A stretch of 64,000 nucleotides of DNA from Bradyrhizobium diazoefficiens (GTDB lineage: Bacteria; Pseudomonadota; Alphaproteobacteria; Rhizobiales; Xanthobacteraceae), in NCBI RefSeq assembly GCF_018131185.1, contig NZ_JAFCJE010000006.1, forward strand, positions 434,001 to 498,000, written 5' to 3'. The notes below the pieces were generated by a model. That model did no database searches and was not told the DNA's origin. It worked only from the letters and a program-made list of their open reading frames with translations. A program made the translations under genes and the position numbers. Numbering within the stretch: position 1 is the first letter of the stretch; each line of letters opens with the position of its first letter. Of this stretch, positions 43,618-50,796 are shown one piece after another.

Positions 43618-44856
43618 ATGGAGAGCGCGCCGTTGACTGACGAAGCTATTCACGATCCTGGTCGGCCCCTGCAAATCGTACTTCAGTTGCGTCGTCGGCT
43701 CTGGGAGACGATCACGATCAGATCGATGCTGGTCGAGCCGCGGCGCGATGTCCGCCTGGATCTGTTTCGCGGGCTGGCGAACTGGCTGATTTTTCTCGGA
43801 CACATTCCGGAGTCCGCGCTCGTCTGGTTCACGACGCGCAATTACGGCTTTAGCGACGGCGCCGATCTGTTCGTGCTGATCTCCGGCTATACCGCGACTC
43901 TCGTGTTCGGCACGATGATGATGGAGCGCGGCTTCGTCGTCGGGGCAACCCGGCTGCTGCGGCGGGTCTGGCAGCTCTATGTCGCTCACTTGCTGTTGTT
44001 CTTCGTCTATCTCACCGCCGTGCACTACCTCGCGCACAGGTTCGACGATCCTCATTTGATGGACCAGTTCAACGTCGCGCCGCTGATGAATTTTCCGGTC
44101 GAGACGCTCTCGCAGGGCCTGATCCTCAAATTCAAACCGCTCAATCTCGACGTGCTGCCGCTCTACATCGTGCTGATGGCGGCGTTTCCCGTCGTGCTCT
44201 GGTTCATGCTACGCTGGCGCAATGCGGTGATGATCGGCTCGATCGGGCTCTATCTGGCGGCCCGCCATTACGACTGGAATCTGCCGTCCTATCCGGCTGG
44301 AGTGTGGTACTTCAATCCGTTCGCCTGGCAATTGCTTTTCGTATTCGGAGCCTGGCTGGCCTTGGGAGGGGCGGCAGCGAGCCGCTGGCTGCTGTCGGCC
44401 CGTACGGCGCTCATCCTCAGCGGCGGCTTCCTGCTCTTTGCGCTCGCGATGACGCTGGCCGAACGAATCCCGGAGTTGCGAGACTCCGTTCCCCACGGGC
44501 TCGCCGCGATCTTCATTCCCAACGACAAAACCAATCTCGGTCCCTCTCGCATCATCCATCTGGCGAGCCTGTTGCTCATCGCCGTCTCGCTCATTCCGAT
44601 CGACTGGCCCGGTCTCAAGTCGCCCTTGCTCCAACCCTTGATCAGATGCGGCCAGCAGTCGTTGTCGGTGTTCTGCGTCGGCCTCTTTCTGTCGTTCGTC
44701 GCGCATTTCGTGCTCGAGTCCGGACCTGAGGGGCTGTGGGCCCAGCTGCTGGTCGGCGCGGCGGGTCTCTGGATCATGACGATCGTGGCGTATTACCGAA
44801 CGTGGTCGAAGGGCATCGACAGGAGTCGCTTGCCGGGCGAGGAGGCGGGCGGATGA
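43618..44856 (+). CDS. OpgC-type multi-pass membrane acyl/succinyl transferase
   Basis: About 412 residues with ten hydrophobic helices. The block RRDVRLDLFRGLANWLIFLG, then DGADLFVLISGYTATLVFG and PVETLSQGLILKFKPLNLDV, identifies the OpgC family; OpgC of enterobacteria succinylates periplasmic glucans. Here the substrate may be a glucan or another envelope glycan. The ATG at 43618 is my choice; TTG 43591 and ATG 43726 are alternatives. A FixK-type box lies upstream. The next gene starts 171 bases downstream. Confidence 0.82.
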   Translation: MESAPLTDEAIHDPGRPLQIVLQLRRRLWETITIRSMLVEPRRDVRLDLFRGLANWLIFLGHIPESALVWFTTRNYGFSDGADLFVLISGYTATLVFGTMMMERGFVVGATRLLRRVWQLYVAHLLLFFVYLTAVHYLAHRFDDPHLMDQFNVAPLMNFPVETLSQGLILKFKPLNLDVLPLYIVLMAAFPVVLWFMLRWRNAVMIGSIGLYLAARHYDWNLPSYPAGVWYFNPFAWQLLFVFGAWLALGGAAASRWLLSARTALILSGGFLLFALAMTLAERIPELRDSVPHGLAAIFIPNDKTNLGPSRIIHLASLLLIAVSLIPIDWPGLKSPLLQPLIRCGQQSLSVFCVGLFLSFVAHFVLESGPEGLWAQLLVGAAGLWIMTIVAYYRTWSKGIDRSRLPGEEAGG

Positions 44857-44970
44857 TCACGTCCGGGCTGATCTTCGCGGAAGAGACCGTCGAGCTGCGT
44901 GACGTTTCCGCGCGTAAGGACCGCAGACGCTTCGCATTTATAGCGCCTGACCCGCCCCGTACCGCATCGC

Positions 44971-44994
44971 CTGATCGGCGACCTCGGCGATCAG
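44971..44994. promoter_or_regulatory. Near-palindrome upstream of the Met-rich Spy-like gene
   Basis: CTGATCG (44971-44977) and CGATCAG (44988-44994) are perfect arms of a 24-base near-palindrome whose centre is also partly symmetrical. It ends 33 bases before the ATG at 45028, so it is a possible operator. Regulator unknown. Confidence 0.4.
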
Positions 44995-45027
44995 ATGACC
45001 CATCCGAATCTAACCAGGAGAGAAAAC

Positions 45028-45744
45028 ATGAACCGTTCGAGAAGTGCCATCGTGAGCGCAGCCGCCTTCGCCGTCCTCGTCCTCGGGCCGGTCGGGCTGC
45101 CGCCCGCATACGCCGCCGGTCCCGACCAGATCGCGATGATGGATGACGACAAGATGTCGAGGATGCCGGATCCGTCGGATTCGAGCGGCAAGATGAACGT
45201 GGGCCAACCCGCCGGGCAGTCTCAGAACATGGGCAGCGGCCGGATGAGCGATGACAAGATGAAGATGCCGCCGCAAGGTCAGATGCGGGGCTGCCAGGGT
45301 GCCGGCTGCCAGGAGAACTCCGGCATGATGCAGATGATGCCGATGATGCAAATGATGGAAAAGATGATGCACGGCCAGATGAGTTCGTCCGGCAACGGCA
45401 ACGCGAGGAGTGGACCGGTCGACGTGACCGAACGGCTCGAAGGGCGGATCGCCTTTCTAAAGGCGGAGCTCCAGATCAACGACGGGCAGACCGCGGGCTG
45501 GAACAGTGTCGCAGACGCTTTGCGTTCCAGCCGGCAGCACCTGCTTGAGGCGCGCAAGATGCTCGCAATGGACGACAGGCTGGGTAGCGCCGACCGTCTG
45601 GAGCACTATGAGCGGCACTTGTCTGAGCGTCTGGAGGCGATCAAATCGACCCGCCTGGCTTTCACGCGGCTCTACGCGTCGCTGGACGAAAACCAGAAGC
45701 AGACCGCGGATACCATCCTGCTGCCGCTGATTGCGTCATTCTAG
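45028..45744 (+). CDS. Met-rich periplasmic Spy/CpxP-like protein
   Basis: 238 residues from ATG 45028 with AGGAGAG upstream. Signal peptide (IVSAAAFAVLVLGPVG, cleavage near AYA-A). The middle (about 30-135) is rich in Met, Gly and Gln, with NSGMMQMMPMMQMMEKMMHG, a plausible Cu(I)-binding stretch. The C-terminal half is helical: RLEGRIAFLKAELQINDGQT, then LYASLDENQKQTADTIL, close to the LTxxQ pattern of Spy/CpxP chaperones. It is the first gene of an operon running to 49246, with 22 bases to the next start. Metal binding is inferred from composition. Confidence 0.82.
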   Translation: MNRSRSAIVSAAAFAVLVLGPVGLPPAYAAGPDQIAMMDDDKMSRMPDPSDSSGKMNVGQPAGQSQNMGSGRMSDDKMKMPPQGQMRGCQGAGCQENSGMMQMMPMMQMMEKMMHGQMSSSGNGNARSGPVDVTERLEGRIAFLKAELQINDGQTAGWNSVADALRSSRQHLLEARKMLAMDDRLGSADRLEHYERHLSERLEAIKSTRLAFTRLYASLDENQKQTADTILLPLIASF

Positions 45745-45766
45745 CGGTTGAAGCGAGCGCAAGGTC

Positions 45767-47767
45767 ATGTTCGGTCCGTCCCTTCGATGTCGCTCCGGCT
45801 TGTTTGCGCTTGGTCTCCTTGCGAGTCAGCTTGCTCCGATTGCCGCGCCTGCATCGGAGGTCGGCCGTGGGGTGACGCATGGGGCTGCACGGTTCGCTCC
45901 GCTCCGGGAGGTGGCGGAGGCAGAGGGAGACCACACGGCGCATCATCCCGCAGCTTCCGGCATCGCGGGCGATGCGGCGCCGAAGCCGGACGGATCAGCA
46001 GGTCTGAACGACCCTCACGCCGCGGGTGCGCCGCCGAGCGGCGTCAAGCCGGGGATGCCGGGGATGATGGGTGGAATGGACGGCATGATGGGCCGGCCGC
46101 GCAGGGAGTTCTATCCGGCATTGATGGACATGCCGGCGCTGTCCACCGAGCAGAGGAACGGTCTGCAAGTCCAGGCCCGCGTGCGGATCGGCGCTGAGGC
46201 CGATCGCCTGGCGGGTGCCGAAATGGATCTGCGGCACGCCATCGCCGCCGGCGACATCGTTGCCGCCGATCAGGCCGCGCGCCGGCTCCGCGACTCCCTG
46301 AACGCCGTCCAGAGCGGCGTGGTCGCGCTGCGTTCGCTGCAAGAGGGCAGGCCGCCGCAGCAAATCGCGCAGGCCTGGTTCAAATCGCAAATGAACCTGC
46401 TGCCTCAGCAAGGCACCACGGATAGCGATGACGGCGCGCCGGGAGTTTCCTGGTTTCACGTCACGACCATGGCGCTGCTGGTGCTGTTCTCGCTCGCGAT
46501 GCTCGCCGTCTACGTCGCGCGGATGCGTCGGACGAACGTACTGGTCGACCGGCTGACCCGCGCGGCGGCCGCTCCAAGCGCCGCCACGCCACTCGTCCCC
46601 ATGCCAGCCGCCGGTCTGCCGAACGACAAGGCGGAGGCCACACCTTCTCGAGAGACAAGTCACCAACTGCGGCGGGGCGCGAGCAGCCTCTGGAACGGCA
46701 AGCTGAGGATCTGCGCGATCTATCAGGAGACGCCTGACGTGAAGACCTTCCGTCTGCAAGCGGTGGACGGCGGCGCGATCCCGTTTGCGTTCCTGCCTGG
46801 GCAATTCCTGACCTATGCCATCGAGATTGACCGAAAGACCGTCAGGCGTTCCTACACGATCGCCTCGTCCGCCGCCCAGACTGCTTATGTCGAGACCACG
46901 ATCAAGCGCGAAGAGGGCGGGCTCCTGTCCGACTACATGCATGGGCACCTGAAGGAGGGAGACCTCGTCGAGGTCGCAGGCCCCTCCGGGGCCTTTACGT
47001 TCACGGGCAAGGAGGCCGATAGCGTCGTCCTGATCGGTGGCGGGGTCGGCATCACGCCGCTGATGGCGGCGATCCGCTATCTCTCGGACATAGCATGGCC
47101 CGGCCAGATCTACCTCGTCTATGGCGCGCAGACGACCGAGCAATTCATCTTCCGGGACGAGCTCGAATATCTCCAGCGCAGGATGAACAATTTGCATGTC
47201 GCGGCCACGATGGTGCGGGCTGCAGGCACCTCGTGGATGGGAAGCGAGGGACAGATCACCGCCGAGTTCCTGGCGCGGGCGGTGCCCGATCTGGCCAGAC
47301 GTCGCGTTCATTTGTGTGGTCCCCCCGGAATGATGGATGCGCTCCGGAAAACGCTGATCGGAATCGGCGTGCCCGGCGAGCAGATCAAGACGGAAGCCTT
47401 TGGCCCGGCCCGCGGAGCCGTTCCACCACCGGGCAGAACCGCCACCGAAGCGCAACCGACGGAAGGTCAAGCGGGCAACCGAGGGACCGCGGCGATCGGT
47501 CCGGCAACGGCGACCATTCGCTTCGCGATATCCGGCAAGGTGGCGGCGCTACCACCGGACAAGAGCGTCCTGGAGGTCGCTGAGAGCGCGGGCGTCGCGA
47601 TCGATTATTCCTGCAGGGCCGGGGTCTGCGGTGTCTGCAAGACGCACCTCTTGCAAGGAAACGTCACCATGGAAATTCAGGACGCCCTGACGGCAGACGA
47701 CAAGGCGAACGGGCTCATCCTGGCCTGCCAGGCGAGATCGGTCGGGGATCTGGTCGTCGAGGCCTGA
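45767..47767 (+). CDS. Fusion: periplasmic Spy-like domain, membrane helix, ferredoxin reductase and 2Fe-2S ferredoxin
   Basis: 666 residues. A signal-like N-terminus (to about 30) and a Met/His/Gly-rich stretch (GMPGMMGGMDGMMG at about 96-109) lead into a helical domain of metal-sensor/Spy type (110-215, PALSTEQRNGLQVQARVRIG). One membrane helix follows at 226-252 (WFHVTTMALLVLFSLAMLAV). The cytoplasmic part is an FNR-type oxidoreductase: FAD motif RRSYTIAS (360-367), NAD(P) motif GGGVGITPLMA (424-434) and LCGPPGMMDAL (516-526). It ends in a plant-type ferredoxin with cluster ligands Cys616, Cys621, Cys624 and Cys654. It probably passes electrons from NAD(P)H through FAD and the 2Fe-2S cluster to the membrane cytochrome encoded next, four bases downstream. 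I know of no described protein with this architecture. Confidence 0.85.
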   Translation: MFGPSLRCRSGLFALGLLASQLAPIAAPASEVGRGVTHGAARFAPLREVAEAEGDHTAHHPAASGIAGDAAPKPDGSAGLNDPHAAGAPPSGVKPGMPGMMGGMDGMMGRPRREFYPALMDMPALSTEQRNGLQVQARVRIGAEADRLAGAEMDLRHAIAAGDIVAADQAARRLRDSLNAVQSGVVALRSLQEGRPPQQIAQAWFKSQMNLLPQQGTTDSDDGAPGVSWFHVTTMALLVLFSLAMLAVYVARMRRTNVLVDRLTRAAAAPSAATPLVPMPAAGLPNDKAEATPSRETSHQLRRGASSLWNGKLRICAIYQETPDVKTFRLQAVDGGAIPFAFLPGQFLTYAIEIDRKTVRRSYTIASSAAQTAYVETTIKREEGGLLSDYMHGHLKEGDLVEVAGPSGAFTFTGKEADSVVLIGGGVGITPLMAAIRYLSDIAWPGQIYLVYGAQTTEQFIFRDELEYLQRRMNNLHVAATMVRAAGTSWMGSEGQITAEFLARAVPDLARRRVHLCGPPGMMDALRKTLIGIGVPGEQIKTEAFGPARGAVPPPGRTATEAQPTEGQAGNRGTAAIGPATATIRFAISGKVAALPPDKSVLEVAESAGVAIDYSCRAGVCGVCKTHLLQGNVTMEIQDALTADDKANGLILACQARSVGDLVVEA

Positions 47768-47771
47768 CATA

Positions 47772-48476
47772 ATGAATGTGAGAGAGCGCCTGGTTGCCGA
47801 CGTCGTTCTGGCCGCCCTGTTGCTGCTGGTGCCGGCTTTCCTGCTTCACTCCGACAGCCGGTTTGCAGGAAGCCTGGCCGGCTTTGTCCTCGGGGTGGGC
47901 GCGGCGGCGCTGATAGTGCTCCTTCTGCTTTATCCGATGGCGGCCCATAGCGCGGGCCTGAAGGCCCTGGTCACGCGATGCGTGTCGATGCCGACGCTCC
48001 TTGCGTTTCACGCCTATGCTGGAATCGTCGCGGCGTTCTTCGCGCTGCTGCACACCGGGCACAAATTTCAGAGCCCGCTCGGGATTGCCCTGGTGACGAG
48101 CATGCTGATCGTCGTCATCACCGGGCTTGTCGGGCGCTACTATCTGCCGCAAACCGCGATGGAGCTCCGCCAGCAGCAGTCGCATCTGGCGACGTTGAGG
48201 TTGGCCTATGAGCACACGGTGGCGACCTTGTCGTCGCCCGATCAGGATGAACGTGACGGGGCCGGCAAGCATGCACTGGCCTTGCAGAAGGTGCCGTTGC
48301 TGCAACTCGTCGATGGCATTTCCGATCTCGAATCGGCCATCGCGTCGAGCGAGGCGGTCAAGGCGGTCTTCATGCAGTGGATCGGATTGCATGTCCTCGC
48401 GGCGATCGTCATGTATGCGCTGCTCGCGGTCCACGTGGCCGCCGAGGTCTATTATGGACGGAGGTGGCTCGCGTGA
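47772..48476 (+). CDS. Membrane cytochrome b with two H-x13-H haem pairs
   Basis: 234 residues with about five hydrophobic helices. His80 and His94 (LLAFHAYAG, ALLHTGHKF), and His207 and His221 (IGLHVLAAI, LAVHVAAEVYYGRRWL) are each 14 positions apart in two helices, the spacing of bis-His haem b sites in ferric-reductase/NOX membrane domains. A soluble loop lies between them (about 125-195). The neighbouring fusion provides the FAD/NAD(P)H part that ferric reductases carry in one chain. Starts four bases after that gene and overlaps the cytochrome c gene by four bases. Confidence 0.8.
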   Translation: MNVRERLVADVVLAALLLLVPAFLLHSDSRFAGSLAGFVLGVGAAALIVLLLLYPMAAHSAGLKALVTRCVSMPTLLAFHAYAGIVAAFFALLHTGHKFQSPLGIALVTSMLIVVITGLVGRYYLPQTAMELRQQQSHLATLRLAYEHTVATLSSPDQDERDGAGKHALALQKVPLLQLVDGISDLESAIASSEAVKAVFMQWIGLHVLAAIVMYALLAVHVAAEVYYGRRWLA

Positions 48477-49246
48477 CGATCCGGGGCGTGCTCTACGTCG
48501 TGGTCGCGACACTGGCGGTCGCAGGTGCAGCGGTCGCATCGATCGGCCTGTATCGGGGAAGCCCTGGCCCGGGTTGGACGAAGCTCGTCAGCCCCGGACC
48601 GCTTTCTGCGAAGCATGCGTTTCTGTCCGACCGATGTGAGAGCTGCCATGCCCCGATCAAAGGCGTCGAGGCGGCCGCCTGCATCGCCTGTCACGCGCCT
48701 TCGGCCGCGGATCTCGCCAAACAATCGACGGCGTTTCACGCTCTGGCAGGTGGTCAATGTTCCGGCTGCCATCGCGAGCACCAGGGCGGCTTGCGGCCGA
48801 TCAGGATGAACCACGCGTCGTTGCTGCAAGTTGCGATGCCTGCCTCCGGCATGAAGGTGTTCGACCGGAGCACGGCCGATCAACTCAGGGCCGATCTGAC
48901 GGATTTTCTGGGCCTGCCAAAGTCCGAGCGGACGGAAAGGTCTGCACTCGATTGCGCCGGCTGCCACAGCAACCGGGAGCCGCACAGCGGATTGTTTGGA
49001 CGGGAATGTGCAGCCTGCCACGCGCTCGCGTCCTGGAAAGTCGTGGGGTTCCTGCATCCCTCGCCAACCTCGAAGGACTGCGCCCAGTGCCATCAGGCGC
49101 CGCCGAGCCACTACATGGGCCACTTCATCATGATGGATCGCGTCATCGCGGGGCAGGAGCACGCATCGGTCGATCAGTGCTTTCTGTGCCACATGACGGA
49201 TTCGTTCAACAACATCAAAAGCGTCGGCTGGATGAAGCATCATTGA
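48473..49246 (+). CDS. Membrane-anchored seven-haem cytochrome c
   Basis: 257 residues from GTG 48473, which overlaps the previous stop (GTGA). An uncleaved N-terminal helix (about 5-27, GVLYVVVATLAVAGAAVASI) anchors a periplasmic domain with seven CxxCH haem sites at Cys55, 70, 96, 161, 179, 203 and 236 (CESCH, CIACH, CSGCH, CAGCH, CAACH, CAQCH, CFLCH). Extra His residues could be distal ligands. It resembles cytochrome c3/c7 and NapC/NrfH-type electron carriers and would accept electrons from the cytochrome b. The terminal acceptor is not identified. Confidence 0.92.
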   Translation: MTIRGVLYVVVATLAVAGAAVASIGLYRGSPGPGWTKLVSPGPLSAKHAFLSDRCESCHAPIKGVEAAACIACHAPSAADLAKQSTAFHALAGGQCSGCHREHQGGLRPIRMNHASLLQVAMPASGMKVFDRSTADQLRADLTDFLGLPKSERTERSALDCAGCHSNREPHSGLFGRECAACHALASWKVVGFLHPSPTSKDCAQCHQAPPSHYMGHFIMMDRVIAGQEHASVDQCFLCHMTDSFNNIKSVGWMKHH

Positions 49247-49472
49247 CAGGTGCGACGCAGATGGGTCCCGTAAATTACAGAGTCAGCAAAGAATATTTTG
49301 CGAGGTGTTCGCGCCGCATCGCCAGAGCTCGACGGCCTCGCGAGCTCCAGAATTCCGTCGGCCTAACGTGGCGTAAGGCGTGTCCTGAACTGTCGGGTCG
49401 GCATGCGCCGTTTTCTGTTGGCCGTCAGTACAACCAGGGTTATATGTTGCAGGACGGATCTCAGGTGCTGGA

Positions 49473-49871
49473 ATGATTGGCTTGATGAAGCCAAGGCGAA
49501 GGTGGTGGGGATGGCTTGTCGCCACCGCCTATCTGCTTGCGTCGATGACGCCGTCTCTCGCGATCTCGATCTCTCCTGCCACGGCGAACCCGTGCGAGCA
49601 TCAGTCCACGCATGGGCACGATCATGCCGACGCCGGATCGGCGCCGCATTCGCATGACGGTGCGATGGCCGGAGATTGTGACGGCGACCACGACCAGTCC
49701 GGCGATCGGCATGCAGCCTGCTGCGGCTCGGTGCTGTGCTTCACCGCAGTGTCGCCTCAAGCTCCCGCGATCGCGGGGTTCGTGGCGCCGCACGCGCGCT
49801 GCGAAGCGCGGCCGGACGTGATCTGCGACGAAGGCGCATCCCGCCGCCACTACCGGCCCCCCATCGCCTGA
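49473..49871 (+). CDS. His/Cys-rich secreted protein (DUF2946-like)
   Basis: 132 residues: a basic start (MKPRRRWWGWLVATAYLLAS) with a signal peptide, then a His/Asp-rich stretch (CEHQSTHGHDHADAGSAPHS, and GDCDGDHDQSGDRHAACC) and the tail RRHYRPPIA. This composition suits divalent-metal binding outside the cytoplasm; the layout recalls DUF2946-type proteins found near copper-response genes. ATG 49473 is chosen; ATG 49485 is equally possible. It lies 226 bases after the cytochrome operon and 313 before the sigma factor gene. Confidence 0.65.
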   Translation: MIGLMKPRRRWWGWLVATAYLLASMTPSLAISISPATANPCEHQSTHGHDHADAGSAPHSHDGAMAGDCDGDHDQSGDRHAACCGSVLCFTAVSPQAPAIAGFVAPHARCEARPDVICDEGASRRHYRPPIA

Positions 49872-50184
49872 AATAGCTCCCGAAGATCGAACTGTGCCGC
49901 TCCTGGTCCGAGCGCGGATCGACACGTCTGTGACGGGTGCAACACCCGGCGGATGATGGCGGTGCGCCAGGCCTCGCGCGCGCGGCGCGTCGAGTGGAAG
50001 AACGTCGACGTGGCGATCATTGGCCTGCGGCAGGCGAGATCGGCCGCGCAGGCACCACCGTAGCGACGATCTCTCGCGAACATCGTTCGGGAGCTACTGC
50101 ATCCGCGGATCGCAGCCGCGTGCGATCCGACCAATTTCGCTCCGATGAAGCGATCGGCCGAATGGCATGCAAGGACGATGAGTC
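49872..50184. other. Intergenic region before the ECF sigma gene
   Basis: This 313-base gap must hold the sigma gene promoter. I see one compact hairpin, CGGGTG-CAA-CACCCG (49934-49948), and no clear promoter pair. A minus-strand open frame (49850-50134) lacks family resemblance. Confidence 0.5.
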
Positions 50185-50796
50185 ATGAAATCGCCGAACA
50201 AGAGTCCATCGGTGCAGACACCAGCTTTCCTGGAATCGCAGGAAGCGGTCGTGCGTTCCGCCCTTGTCGGCAGCTACGATCGCCTGCGCGGTTATCTGCA
50301 GCGACGCTTTGGCGGTACGGCAGAAGCGGAGGAGGTGCTCCAGGCGTTCATGTTACGCGCACTGGAGCGGTCCGGCGACGTTCGCGATGCGGACTCGGTT
50401 CGAGGCTGGCTGAGCAGGGTTCTGGCGACGACCATCGCGGACTTCCACCGCCAGGCATCAAGGAGCAGGACGCGGGAGATGCCGTTCCCGCATGAACTCA
50501 ACGATCGTCTTGCCGTCGACCAGGATGCCGCGGCCAATGCCGTGGTCTGCGAGTGTCTTCATATCCATCTGTCTCTGCTCAAGCCGGAGCATGCCGAGGT
50601 CATTAGAAGGGTCGATCTCGCCGGCGAGCCGCGGGAACTGGTTGCCGCCGATCTGGGCGTGACCGTGAACAACCTGACCGTTCGGCTTCATCGCGCGCGA
50701 CAAGCGTTGAAGGAGCGCCTCGAGCAGACCTGCGTTGTCTGTCTCGAGGAAAGCTTCTGGGAGTGCCGTTGCGCCGACAACCGAGGTCGGAGCTAA
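50185..50796 (+). CDS. ECF sigma factor with Cys-rich C-terminus (CorE/ECF44-like)
   Basis: 203 residues. Sigma region 2 (about 25-95, with EEVLQAFMLRALERSGDVRD and GWLSRVLATTIADFHRQ) and region 4 (about 130-178, with LVAADLGVTVNNLTVRLHRA) are intact. Cys122 and Cys124 lie in the linker (VVCECLHIHLSLL), and a tail holds Cys183, 186, 194 and 196 (TCVVC ... ECRC). This matches the plan of CorE-type sigma factors of Myxococcus, whose Cys-rich domain binds copper or cadmium directly and needs no anti-sigma factor; none is seen here. The usual HGC in the tail is replaced by SFW-E-C, so metal specificity may differ. AAGGA precedes the ATG. Its stop overlaps the convergent GGDEF/EAL gene. Confidence 0.85.
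   Translation: MKSPNKSPSVQTPAFLESQEAVVRSALVGSYDRLRGYLQRRFGGTAEAEEVLQAFMLRALERSGDVRDADSVRGWLSRVLATTIADFHRQASRSRTREMPFPHELNDRLAVDQDAAANAVVCECLHIHLSLLKPEHAEVIRRVDLAGEPRELVAADLGVTVNNLTVRLHRARQALKERLEQTCVVCLEESFWECRCADNRGRS

Noticed and set aside
49850..50134. 94-residue minus-strand frame between the His/Cys-rich gene and the sigma gene
   Set aside because: No RBS, no family resemblance, and it overlaps the end of the secreted protein gene.
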